Of a stretch of 14,166 nt of DNA, positions 8,265 through 14,166 are shown piece by piece. Numbering within the stretch: the first letter of the stretch is position 1; every line of letters starts with the position of its first letter. Source of the stretch: an uncultured Rhodospirillaceae bacterium (GTDB taxonomy: Bacteria; Pseudomonadota; Alphaproteobacteria; RF32; CAG-239). The notes under the pieces are model-generated. The model had not been told where the DNA came from. It made no database searches and worked only from the letters and a program-made list of their open reading frames with translations. Both the position numbers and the translations under genes were made by a program. The stretch is taken from contig ONQU01000021.1 in assembly GCA_900320035.1 (NCBI GenBank), positions 1 through 14,166 on the forward strand, given 5' to 3'.

Positions 8265-10226
8265 ATGGCAACAGCTAAAAAGAAAACAGTTAAGAAATCA
8301 GCCACTAGGAAAACTTCCGTAAGGAAAAAAAGAAAAAACAATAAGCATAAGTCTTCAAAAATTTGGAAATTATGCCAATGGGCTTTTTATTTGGGGTTCA
8401 TTATTTTTTTACTGTTAGCCGGATATGTCGGTTATTGCTATCTGACCATGCCAAATATTCAAAAGGCTGTCAGCCGAACGCGCGAGCCATCAACACTGAT
8501 TATGGCACAAAACGGTAATGATATTGCTAAATTTGGACATGTTTATGCCAAAGTGATTACACCGGATAATTTACCGCAAAATTTAACGGCGGCAATTATC
8601 TCAACCGAAGATCATCGTTTTTATCAACATTTCGGGGTTGATGTATGGGGTGTTTCTCGAGCAGTAGCAACAAATATTTTTCATAAACGCTATGCGCAAG
8701 GTGCTTCAACCATTACCCAGCAAATAGCAAAAAATATTTTTCTAACGCCTAATAAAAATGTTAAACGTAAAGTACAGGAATTGCTTCTAGCATTGTGGTT
8801 GGAACAAAAACTGAGCAAAAATCAAATTATGGCGCTATATCTTAATCGTGTTTATTTCGGTTCCGGTTTATATGGTGCCGAAGCGGCGGCAAATTGGTAC
8901 TTTAATAAAAGTGTTTATGATTTGAATATGCATGAAGCGGCAATTTTGGCAGGTTTATTGAAAGCGCCGAGCCGTTATAATCCGCTTTGGCAAAGAGAAA
9001 AAGCATTGGCACGGGCAAAAGTTGTTTTACAGGGCATGAAAAATCACGGTTTAATTAGTGAAAATCAATATCAAGCAGCTCTGAAACAACCAATCAGCGA
9101 CGGACAGAAATATCGCGTAACCGGCGGTAAACATTTTGCTCAGTATGTTTATGACGAAGTTAATGAAATACTCGGTGAACGCAATGATGATATTGTGGTT
9201 TCAACAACACTTGATCAAAATTTACAAGAAACTGCTGAACGTATTTTACAACAAAAAATTGCCGCCGCTCAAGGGCAAAATGTTAGCGAAGGTGCGGTTA
9301 TTATTTTGGATAAAAGCGGAGCAATTAAAGCGATGGTTGGCGGCGTAAATTATAACCAAAGCCAATTTAATCGTGCCGTCCAAGCCAAACGACAAGCCGG
9401 ATCTGCTTTTAAGCCTTTTGTTTACTTAACAGCCTTACAATATGGTTTTACCCCGAATAGTGTGGTTCACGATGCGCCGATTCGTATCGGACAATGGCAG
9501 CCGGAAAATTATAATAAGAAATATGCCGGTGATGTTACTTTAACCTATGCCCTCGCCCATTCTCTTAATGCGGCAACGGTGGTTCTCTCTAAAGAACTGT
9601 ATTTGCAAGATATCGCAAAAAATGCCGAAAAGATGGGCATTACAACCCATATCAGTACAACACCATCGATGGTTTTAGGCACTAATAACGTTCGGGTGAT
9701 TGATATGGCTGCGGCCTATACATCTCTGGCTAACGGCGGCTATGCCGTGCAGCCTTATGCCATTAATGAAATTGCCACACGTGACGGACGGCAAATCTAT
9801 GTGCGCCAAAGTGCCCCACAGGTGAAAATTCTGGAACCGAGCATTGTACGTAACATAAGTATTATGTTGGAAAATGTTATCAATCAAGGCACCGGCCGGC
9901 GGGCTAAGTTGCCGATATTTGCCGCCGGAAAGACCGGTACCACTCAAAATTATCGTGATGCCTGGTTTATCGGTTGGACCAATCAATATATTGCCGCCGT
10001 GTGGGTTGGTAATGACAACGAAAAACCAATGCACAATGTTAGCGGTGGCAATTTGCCGGCAGAAATTTGGCATGATATTATGCTGACTACCATCAAAAAT
10101 ACACCGCACGGTAGAAGTTATGACAACCTATCAAACAATCCAATCGATGCGATTGGGGATTTGATTGAAAGCACCAACGCCGATGACGATGATGCCATCG
10201 GCGCGCTTATTGATGCAACCGAGTAA
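8265..10226 (+). CDS. Class A penicillin-binding protein (glycosyltransferase-transpeptidase, PBP1A family)
   Basis: 653 residues from ATG 8265, chosen because GAGGA lies at 8256-8260; an in-frame TTG at 8220 would add 15 residues but has no ribosome site. The enzyme polymerises lipid II and cross-links peptidoglycan at the outer face of the inner membrane. In order: a Lys/Arg-rich cytoplasmic head (about 1-35), one membrane anchor (about 39-60), a GT51 domain with STEDHRFYQHFGVD (catalytic Glu 115), QGASTITQQ (145-153), RKVQE (Glu 172) and YLNRVYFGSGLYG, then a transpeptidase domain with SAFK (nucleophile Ser 380, Lys 383), SLN (433-435) and KTG (556-558). Both active sites look intact. It is shorter than E. 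coli PBP1A and ends in an acidic tail holding a repeated DAIG(D/A)LI(E/D)xT motif. It diverges from polA and converges on pepA with only 8 bp between stops. Confidence 0.95.
   Translation: MATAKKKTVKKSATRKTSVRKKRKNNKHKSSKIWKLCQWAFYLGFIIFLLLAGYVGYCYLTMPNIQKAVSRTREPSTLIMAQNGNDIAKFGHVYAKVITPDNLPQNLTAAIISTEDHRFYQHFGVDVWGVSRAVATNIFHKRYAQGASTITQQIAKNIFLTPNKNVKRKVQELLLALWLEQKLSKNQIMALYLNRVYFGSGLYGAEAAANWYFNKSVYDLNMHEAAILAGLLKAPSRYNPLWQREKALARAKVVLQGMKNHGLISENQYQAALKQPISDGQKYRVTGGKHFAQYVYDEVNEILGERNDDIVVSTTLDQNLQETAERILQQKIAAAQGQNVSEGAVIILDKSGAIKAMVGGVNYNQSQFNRAVQAKRQAGSAFKPFVYLTALQYGFTPNSVVHDAPIRIGQWQPENYNKKYAGDVTLTYALAHSLNAATVVLSKELYLQDIAKNAEKMGITTHISTTPSMVLGTNNVRVIDMAAAYTSLANGGYAVQPYAINEIATRDGRQIYVRQSAPQVKILEPSIVRNISIMLENVINQGTGRRAKLPIFAAGKTGTTQNYRDAWFIGWTNQYIAAVWVGNDNEKPMHNVSGGNLPAEIWHDIMLTTIKNTPHGRSYDNLSNNPIDAIGDLIESTNADDDDAIGALIDATE
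10146..10220 (+). repeat. Tandem 10-residue peptide repeat in the acidic PBP tail
   Basis: The codons for DAIGDLIEST (10146-10175) and DAIGALIDAT (10191-10220) encode two copies of one motif with a 15-residue period, joined by an Asp-rich linker (NADDD). The DNA copies differ at many third positions, so similarity is being kept at protein level. They form the extreme C-terminus of the penicillin-binding protein, on the periplasmic side. Confidence 0.65.
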
Positions 10227-10234
10227 ATCAAATA

Positions 10235-11659
10235 TTACTTGATTATCTTCATCAAGGCATTAAACAAACAGACGCCGAAACCACTAGCGCCCTTCGGATA
10301 GAGTGCTTTTTTACCGTCGCTACCATCCATACCGGCAATATCAATATGCGCCCAACGGCGATTTTTATCAACAAAGCGTTGCAAGAAACATGCTGCTGAA
10401 GCAGAACCGGCCGCTCTGCCGCCGATATTCTTCATGTCGGCAATATCCGAGCGCAGTAAATCATCATATTCTTTATCCAGTGGCATTTGCCATACGCGCT
10501 CACCGCTTTCTTGTCCGGCTTTAATAATTGCTTGTGCCCAAGCTTCATTATTGCTGAATAAACCGGCAAATGTATGCCCCAAAGCAATGACTATAGCACC
10601 GGTTAATGTGGCCATATCGGCAATATTTTGCGGATTGAAACGCTTTTGTATGTAAGTTAGGCAATCAGCCAAAACCAAGCGCCCTTCAGCATCGGTATTA
10701 TCAATTTCGACGGTTTGACCGGACATTGAACGCACCACATCGCCCGGTCTGGAGGCACTACCCGATGGCATATTTTCCACCAAGCCGACCACCCCGACAA
10801 CATTGAGCGCTAATTTTTGCAAAGCCGCCGCTTTCATGGCCGCAACCACAGCCGCCGCACCGGCCATATCTTGTTTCATTTCTCCCATATTAGCTGACGG
10901 CTTAATTGAAATACCGCCGCTATCAAAGGTAACACCCTTCCCCACCAAACCTAACTTAATATCTTTTTCATCAGGATTGCCAAGCCACTGTAAAACCGCA
11001 ACTTTGGGCCGATTTTGCGAACCTTGCGCGACGGCTAAGGCCAAATTAAACCCTTCACCGCGCATTTGTTCTTCATCTAAGATATCTACTTTCAAACCTA
11101 AATATTCCAAACGTTTAATATCGGCTGCAAAAATTTCCGGCGTGAGCGCATTAGCCGGTTCATTAATCATGTCACGCGCATAGCGTACAGCATTAGCCAA
11201 ACCGGCATAAGATTTATAACCTTCTAAATCAGATAATCCGCTACCCACAAAAATAATCTTTTCTAACTTCGGTAAATCTTCCGGTTTTAAGGTAGTCCGA
11301 TATTTATCGAAGCGATAACCCGCCAGTTCAAGACCAAAGGCAAAATCGTAAAGAGCAGTTGTCGGTTTGGCTGTAATGTAGATTTTTACATTTTCACATT
11401 GCTTAATCTTCTGATACGCTTTAGCGCCTAATTGCCGCCATTCCAAAGCCGTTTGATGTTGTGGTAAACGCACGGCAAATAAAGTATAATTATTGAATGT
11501 ATAAGATTTAATTCCGTCTTTAACGGTTTGTTTTTTAATAACATTTAATAATTTTTCTTCCCCGTTATTAAGCAACTTATCCCAATCGGTAGAATTTTTT
11601 ACCAACAACAGTTTATCATGCGCGCCTTTAATATTCCGTCCCAATGCTATCTCAACCAT
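10235..11659 (-). CDS. pepA: Leucyl aminopeptidase, M17 family
   Basis: 474 residues. It removes N-terminal residues from peptides in the cytoplasm with two divalent metal ions, normally as a hexamer. The C-terminal catalytic domain contains the family signature NTDAEGRL (321-328) and the expected ligands and catalytic residues by alignment with E. coli PepA: Lys 241 and Asp 246 in GKGVTFDSGG, Lys 253, Asp 264 in MKQDMAGAA, Asp 323, Glu 325 and Arg 327. The N-terminal half (about 1-150) is poorly conserved, as usual. Start ATG 11659 is supported by AAGGAG at 11666-11671. It follows tatC by 41 bp on the same strand, so it may be the last gene of that operon; no convincing own promoter was found. 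E. coli PepA also binds DNA and assists XerCD recombination, which cannot be judged here. Confidence 0.95.
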   Translation of the reverse strand: MVEIALGRNIKGAHDKLLLVKNSTDWDKLLNNGEEKLLNVIKKQTVKDGIKSYTFNNYTLFAVRLPQHQTALEWRQLGAKAYQKIKQCENVKIYITAKPTTALYDFAFGLELAGYRFDKYRTTLKPEDLPKLEKIIFVGSGLSDLEGYKSYAGLANAVRYARDMINEPANALTPEIFAADIKRLEYLGLKVDILDEEQMRGEGFNLALAVAQGSQNRPKVAVLQWLGNPDEKDIKLGLVGKGVTFDSGGISIKPSANMGEMKQDMAGAAAVVAAMKAAALQKLALNVVGVVGLVENMPSGSASRPGDVVRSMSGQTVEIDNTDAEGRLVLADCLTYIQKRFNPQNIADMATLTGAIVIALGHTFAGLFSNNEAWAQAIIKAGQESGERVWQMPLDKEYDDLLRSDIADMKNIGGRAAGSASAACFLQRFVDKNRRWAHIDIAGMDGSDGKKALYPKGASGFGVCLFNALMKIIK

Positions 11660-11700
11660 GTTTAACTCCTTATCATTAACTCTTGTATATCTTAACTATT

Positions 11701-12435
11701 TTATTGTGTTTTGCAAGATATATTATAATCCACAAATCTCTTACCAAACCACAAACCCGCTTCAAACAAAATATATGTCGGTCCAGTCAGTAGTAATTGA
11801 CTGACAATATCGGGAGGTGTTAATAATCCTGCCAAAATTAAAATACCGACAAACACATACACTCTTTTTCTTTTCATTGCTTCATAACCAACGATATTCG
11901 TACGGATGAGAGCATACGTTATCAGCGGAAATTGAAACATAATGCCGAAAATCAGCGAAAGCCAAAGCGCTAACGATACGATATTACCAATACCAAAGAC
12001 CGGCTGAATATTATCGGTGGCAAAACTTAAACCGAAGCGAATAACCAGCGGTAGAATGAAAAACAAACAAAACAATACGCCGATGATAAATAATGCGCTT
12101 GAACTTAAGACGATTGATTTGATGAAGCGACGCTCATGTTCATATAACGCCGGTAATATGAAATCCCAGACTTTCTTGGCCATATATGGAAAGCAGATCA
12201 AAATATCCAATATCAATGCCGTTTTGAGCTGCAAGATAAAAACTTCCATTGGTGTGAAAAAGTTTAGCGTAACATCATTTTCGGCAATCATAACCCTAAT
12301 GAGGGCATTGATAATATATGGTGCGATAAAAAACATCGGCAACATTCCGACAGCCAGAGCTAACAGGCTTTGAATCAGAACGTTGCGCAAGGCTTCTAAA
12401 TGCTTAATCAGACTTTCGTCTTCATTTTTCATCAT
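11701..12435 (-). CDS. tatC: Twin-arginine translocase subunit TatC
   Basis: 244 residues, usual size, six predicted membrane segments. TatC recognises the twin-arginine signal peptide of folded proteins and recruits TatA to form the export pore in the inner membrane. Key landmarks: N-terminal HLEALRN with Glu 14 (equivalent to E. coli Glu 15), the cytoplasmic loop FILPALYEHERR with Phe 92 and Glu 101 (equivalent to Phe 94 and Glu 103, the signal-peptide pocket), and LTPPDIVSQ (205-213) with Asp 209 and Gln 213. All residues known to matter for substrate binding appear present. The start overlaps the tatA stop by one base (TAATG), indicating translational coupling. It begins with two consecutive Met codons; either could be used. 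Confidence 0.97.
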   Translation of the reverse strand: MMKNEDESLIKHLEALRNVLIQSLLALAVGMLPMFFIAPYIINALIRVMIAENDVTLNFFTPMEVFILQLKTALILDILICFPYMAKKVWDFILPALYEHERRFIKSIVLSSSALFIIGVLFCLFFILPLVIRFGLSFATDNIQPVFGIGNIVSLALWLSLIFGIMFQFPLITYALIRTNIVGYEAMKRKRVYVFVGILILAGLLTPPDIVSQLLLTGPTYILFEAGLWFGKRFVDYNISCKTQ

Positions 12436-12734
12436 TATTTTTCAGTTTTCTTACTTGTTTTCTTAGCTACACTTTTCTTCGTCGGTGTTTTTTTAGTAGA
12501 AGTCTTTTTGGCCGGTGCTTTTTTAGCAGATGGTTTCTTTTTAGTTTCTTCCTTTGATGCTTTTTCTACTTCTGCCTTAAATTCATTAACTTCATTTTCT
12601 ATGGTTTCCTTAGCTTTTTTATATTCAGCTTGAGCTTTTCCCAAACCGCGTGCCAATTCCGGAATCTTTTTACCGCCGAACAGCACTAAAACCGCCACCA
12701 AGATTAAGATTATTTCAGTTATTCCTAAAGACAT
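12435..12734 (-). CDS. tatA: Twin-arginine translocase subunit TatA/TatE
   Basis: 99 residues. It has a short N-terminal membrane helix (about 5-19), the FGGKKIPELARG hinge (19-30) and an amphipathic helix (about 24-45). The Phe-Gly hinge and KKIPELARGLG identify it as TatA, the pore-forming subunit, rather than TatB. The tail from about residue 65 is a Lys-rich low-complexity repeat (KKAPA, KKTST, KKTPT, KKSVA...), which is unusual and histone-like. SD AAGGAG (12741-12746) overlaps the stop of the upstream polyferredoxin gene, with 10 bases between the genes. No separate tatB is visible, so this may be a two-component TatAC system; a tatB elsewhere cannot be excluded. The hinge resembles TatA of Bacteroidota and other anaerobes more than classical alphaproteobacterial TatA, a possible sign of transfer. 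Confidence 0.95.
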   Translation of the reverse strand: MSLGITEIILILVAVLVLFGGKKIPELARGLGKAQAEYKKAKETIENEVNEFKAEVEKASKEETKKKPSAKKAPAKKTSTKKTPTKKSVAKKTSKKTEK

Positions 12735-12744
12735 TTTGTTCTCC

Positions 12745-14040
12745 TTATGTTAAAGTTATTTGTTGATCAACAGGTTCAATACGGATGGCGTGGACCGGAC
12801 AAACTATGGCACAAGCACCACAACCGATACATTTTTCCGCGTGAATTTGCGGGAAATCTCCTGTCTTCATTTCCACAATATGCCGTGGGCATTCACCTTT
12901 GCATAATCCGCACTTAATGCAAACATCCTTATTAACGACGGCATTAGCGATTTTTGTTTTACGCTTTTGCGCCAGTGTGATACGTTTGATTGCCCCCGAT
13001 GGGCATACTTCAGAGCATTTATGGCAATTAAAATCACAAAAATAGCGATCATACGTCAGATGTACAAAAGGTGTTTGCTCATCTGCCGGTTTGATGATTT
13101 TGAGCGGGCAATTGGCAACACATAGATTACAATTTGAACAACGATTGGCAAAATCTTCCACATTTTTTGCACCGGCCGGTAAAATCATTTTTTTAACTTT
13201 AGAGGCTACTTTTTGCGCTAAAACAATACCTCCTCTACAAGCAACGCCAAACAATATGACAACCGCGCTCGAAACCAATAGTTGTCTTCTCTTGCTGCTG
13301 AAAGATACCGGTTTGGTTGGCGATAAGCCGTAAGAGAGCGCCGTATGCCGGCAATAATTCAAGCAGTTGAAACATTTTATACAAGTTTCATTATTAACCG
13401 TGCCATTTTGAGCGTCAATTGCGCCACAGGGACAAACACCTGTACACAAGCCGCATTTTCCGCATTTTTTCTCATTAAAACGAATCTTAAATAAGGAAAA
13501 ACGTGATATAATTCCCAAGACAGCTCCAACCGGACAAATATTGGTGCAGAAAAAGCGTTTCTTACAAAAAACCAAAATTGCTAAGGCTACCATAAATCCT
13601 ACCCCATACCATGCACCACTTAAAGCGCTTCCGGTGAGCGCATATGGATCAAATAGCCTGAGCCACACAACTGTTCCGCCGCACAAAGTGCCGAGTAGAA
13701 TGGCCGCCAGAAAGTAAGCAAAAACATAGTGTTGCATCGGTTTTAAAAGACGCTTTTTATAAAATGGCTTAAATAAAATGGTTAAAATTTCTTGATATAT
13801 ACCAAGGGGACAAAGCATTGAACAATAGATGCGTCCAAATAATAAGGTTAATAAAATAATCGTAAAAAACAAAAACAAGCCTAATCCGAAGCCGGAAAGC
13901 AAACCGTTTTGCAAAGCTGTCGTAAACTGCAAATCAAAAATTTTTAACGGATAAAAATGTCCGTAGAATGCCAATCCACTAAGGATAAACACTATGAACG
14001 ATATAATCAGTCTACTATATATTAAAATCTTATTTTTCAT
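12745..14040 (-). CDS. NapH-NapG-like membrane polyferredoxin fusion with internal twin-arginine motif
   Basis: 431 residues. The N-terminal half resembles NapH: membrane segments near 7-27, 48-69, 105-125 and 143-160, CxxxCP pairs C73/C77 and C165/C169, and two [4Fe-4S] motifs (C193/196/199/203 and C220/223/226/230). Next come SSKRRQLLVSS (248-258), which matches a Tat signal core, and a hydrophobic segment (about 254-274). The C-terminal half resembles NapG with four [4Fe-4S] motifs: C301/304/307/311, C335/339/342/346, C374/377/380/384 and C404/407/410/414. By analogy it moves electrons from the quinone pool or cytoplasm towards periplasmic acceptors; the acceptor is unknown and no napA/napB is present. 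It is the first gene of an operon with tatA and tatC, whose product probably exports the second half. Start ATG 14040 has no Shine-Dalgarno and lies 7 bases after a TATAAT box. Confidence 0.88.
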   Translation of the reverse strand: MKNKILIYSRLIISFIVFILSGLAFYGHFYPLKIFDLQFTTALQNGLLSGFGLGLFLFFTIILLTLLFGRIYCSMLCPLGIYQEILTILFKPFYKKRLLKPMQHYVFAYFLAAILLGTLCGGTVVWLRLFDPYALTGSALSGAWYGVGFMVALAILVFCKKRFFCTNICPVGAVLGIISRFSLFKIRFNEKKCGKCGLCTGVCPCGAIDAQNGTVNNETCIKCFNCLNYCRHTALSYGLSPTKPVSFSSKRRQLLVSSAVVILFGVACRGGIVLAQKVASKVKKMILPAGAKNVEDFANRCSNCNLCVANCPLKIIKPADEQTPFVHLTYDRYFCDFNCHKCSEVCPSGAIKRITLAQKRKTKIANAVVNKDVCIKCGLCKGECPRHIVEMKTGDFPQIHAEKCIGCGACAIVCPVHAIRIEPVDQQITLT

Positions 14041-14047
14041 GAGTTTG

Positions 14048-14078
14048 ATTATATCACCAAAAAGGCAATAATAGTCAA
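14048..14078 (-). promoter_or_regulatory. Predicted promoter of the polyferredoxin-tatA-tatC operon
   Basis: On the - strand, a perfect -10 box TATAAT (14048-14053) and a -35-like TTGACT (14073-14078) are separated by 19 bp, slightly longer than ideal. Transcription would start at or next to the A of the ATG at 14040, predicting a leaderless mRNA. The left arm of an inverted repeat (14062-14071) lies in the spacer between the two boxes. Confidence 0.5.
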
Positions 14079-14113
14079 TTAAAAATGCAAAACTTAAACA
14101 TTTTTATTGCCTT
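14062..14113. repeat. 10-bp inverted repeat in the divergent promoter region (possible operator)
   Basis: AAGGCAATAA (14062-14071) and TTATTGCCTT (14104-14113) are exact reverse complements with centres 42 bp apart, about four helical turns. The left arm lies inside the spacer of the leftward promoter; the right arm covers the -35-like TTGCCT of the rightward promoter. A second, inner inverted repeat (TAAAAATG 14080-14087, CATTTTTA 14099-14106) overlaps the right arm, so two alternative hairpins are possible. Confidence 0.5.
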
Positions 14114-14149
14114 GAGAGTTACTTATGCGATACTAATTTAAAGAGAGGA
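14107..14149 (+). promoter_or_regulatory. Predicted rightward promoter and ribosome binding site
   Basis: TTGCCT (14107-14112) and TACTAA (14131-14136, spacing 18) or GATACT (14129-14134, spacing 16) form a moderate promoter for the gene starting at 14158. A purine-rich GAGAGGA (14143-14149) lies 8 bases before that ATG and is a good Shine-Dalgarno sequence. Confidence 0.4.
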
Positions 14150-14157
14150 TATAAACA

Positions 14158-14166
14158 ATGATAAAA
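14158..14166 (+). CDS. Start of an unidentified rightward gene (cut by window edge)
   Basis: Only three codons (Met-Ile-Lys) are visible. The call rests on the ATG placed 8 bases after a GAGAGGA ribosome site and on the promoter-like sequence upstream. It is divergent from the polyferredoxin-tat operon and may share its control region. Nothing can be said about the product. Confidence 0.5.

Noticed and set aside
9778..9783. A second CACGTG core, possible additional parS half
   Set aside because: The flanks (GCCA on the left, ACGG on the right) do not match parS arms and it lies inside the PBP coding sequence.
10227..10260. Bidirectional terminator between the PBP and pepA
   Set aside because: Only 8 bp separate the stops and no hairpin with a T-run is visible there.
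10803..11183. Long open frame on the + strand opposite pepA, and similar ones opposite other genes
   Set aside because: These run antisense to conserved catalytic domains, have no ribosome sites and show no recognisable protein features; they reflect codon bias of the real gene.
12761..12772. Perfect 12-bp palindrome TGTTGATCAACA, resembling an FNR-type or terminator element
   Set aside because: It lies in the last codons of the polyferredoxin gene (Val-Asp-Gln-Gln), has no loop and no T-run, and lacks FNR-box spacing.
13237..13240. Cys 268 of the polyferredoxin as a lipoprotein site after the RR segment
   Set aside because: The residues before it (Gly-Val-Ala) do not give a proper lipobox, since the -3 residue should be Leu-like.
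14045..14057. FNR-box-like TTGAT...ATCAC over the leftward -10 box
   Set aside because: The half-sites are 3 bases apart instead of 4 and the right half does not match ATCAA; a site over the -10 could only repress. Too weak to call.

Overview
The window reads as chromosomal DNA of a low-GC, AT-rich alphaproteobacterium. This is inferred from the family flavour of PolI (its N-terminal nuclease sequence), YejE/YejF, the class A penicillin-binding protein and PepA, and from a consensus ParB/parS site; no rRNA or tRNA is present to confirm it. A polyferredoxin and a TatA of a type common in anaerobes suggest an anaerobic or microaerobic life, possibly host-associated. The genetic code looks standard: TGA is used as a stop (gatB, yejF start overlap) and TGG for Trp.

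Layout. (1) Bases 1-5044, + strand, a tightly packed operon: the 3' end of gatB, a 668-residue membrane protein with a degenerate sulfatase/alkaline-phosphatase-like domain, yejE and yejF (oligopeptide / microcin-C-type ABC importer permease and double ATPase). The usual partners yejA and yejB are not next to them. (2) Bases 5045-5399, a convergent intergenic region with a perfect 16-bp parS site embedded in a 24-bp palindrome, plus a pair of 33-bp-spaced imperfect repeats. (3) Bases 5400-8126, - strand, polA, with its proofreading residues lost. (4) Bases 8265-10226, + strand, a bifunctional class A penicillin-binding protein diverging from polA. (5) Bases 10235-14040, - strand, a run of four genes read in the order polyferredoxin, tatA, tatC, pepA. 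(6) Bases 14041-14166, a divergent promoter region with a 10-bp inverted repeat, then the first codons of a rightward gene.

How the genes fit together. The most interesting unit is the polyferredoxin-tatA-tatC operon. The first gene fuses a NapH-like membrane ferredoxin to a NapG-like four-cluster ferredoxin, and the junction is an internal twin-arginine motif followed by a hydrophobic segment. The Tat translocase that could export the C-terminal half is encoded 10 bases downstream. This looks like a substrate and its own minimal TatAC transporter in one transcription unit. The parS site predicts that the window lies in the origin-proximal part of the chromosome, where ParB loads. The remainder is housekeeping: Gln-tRNA/Asn-tRNA amidation, DNA repair and Okazaki fragment processing, cell-wall synthesis and peptide turnover.
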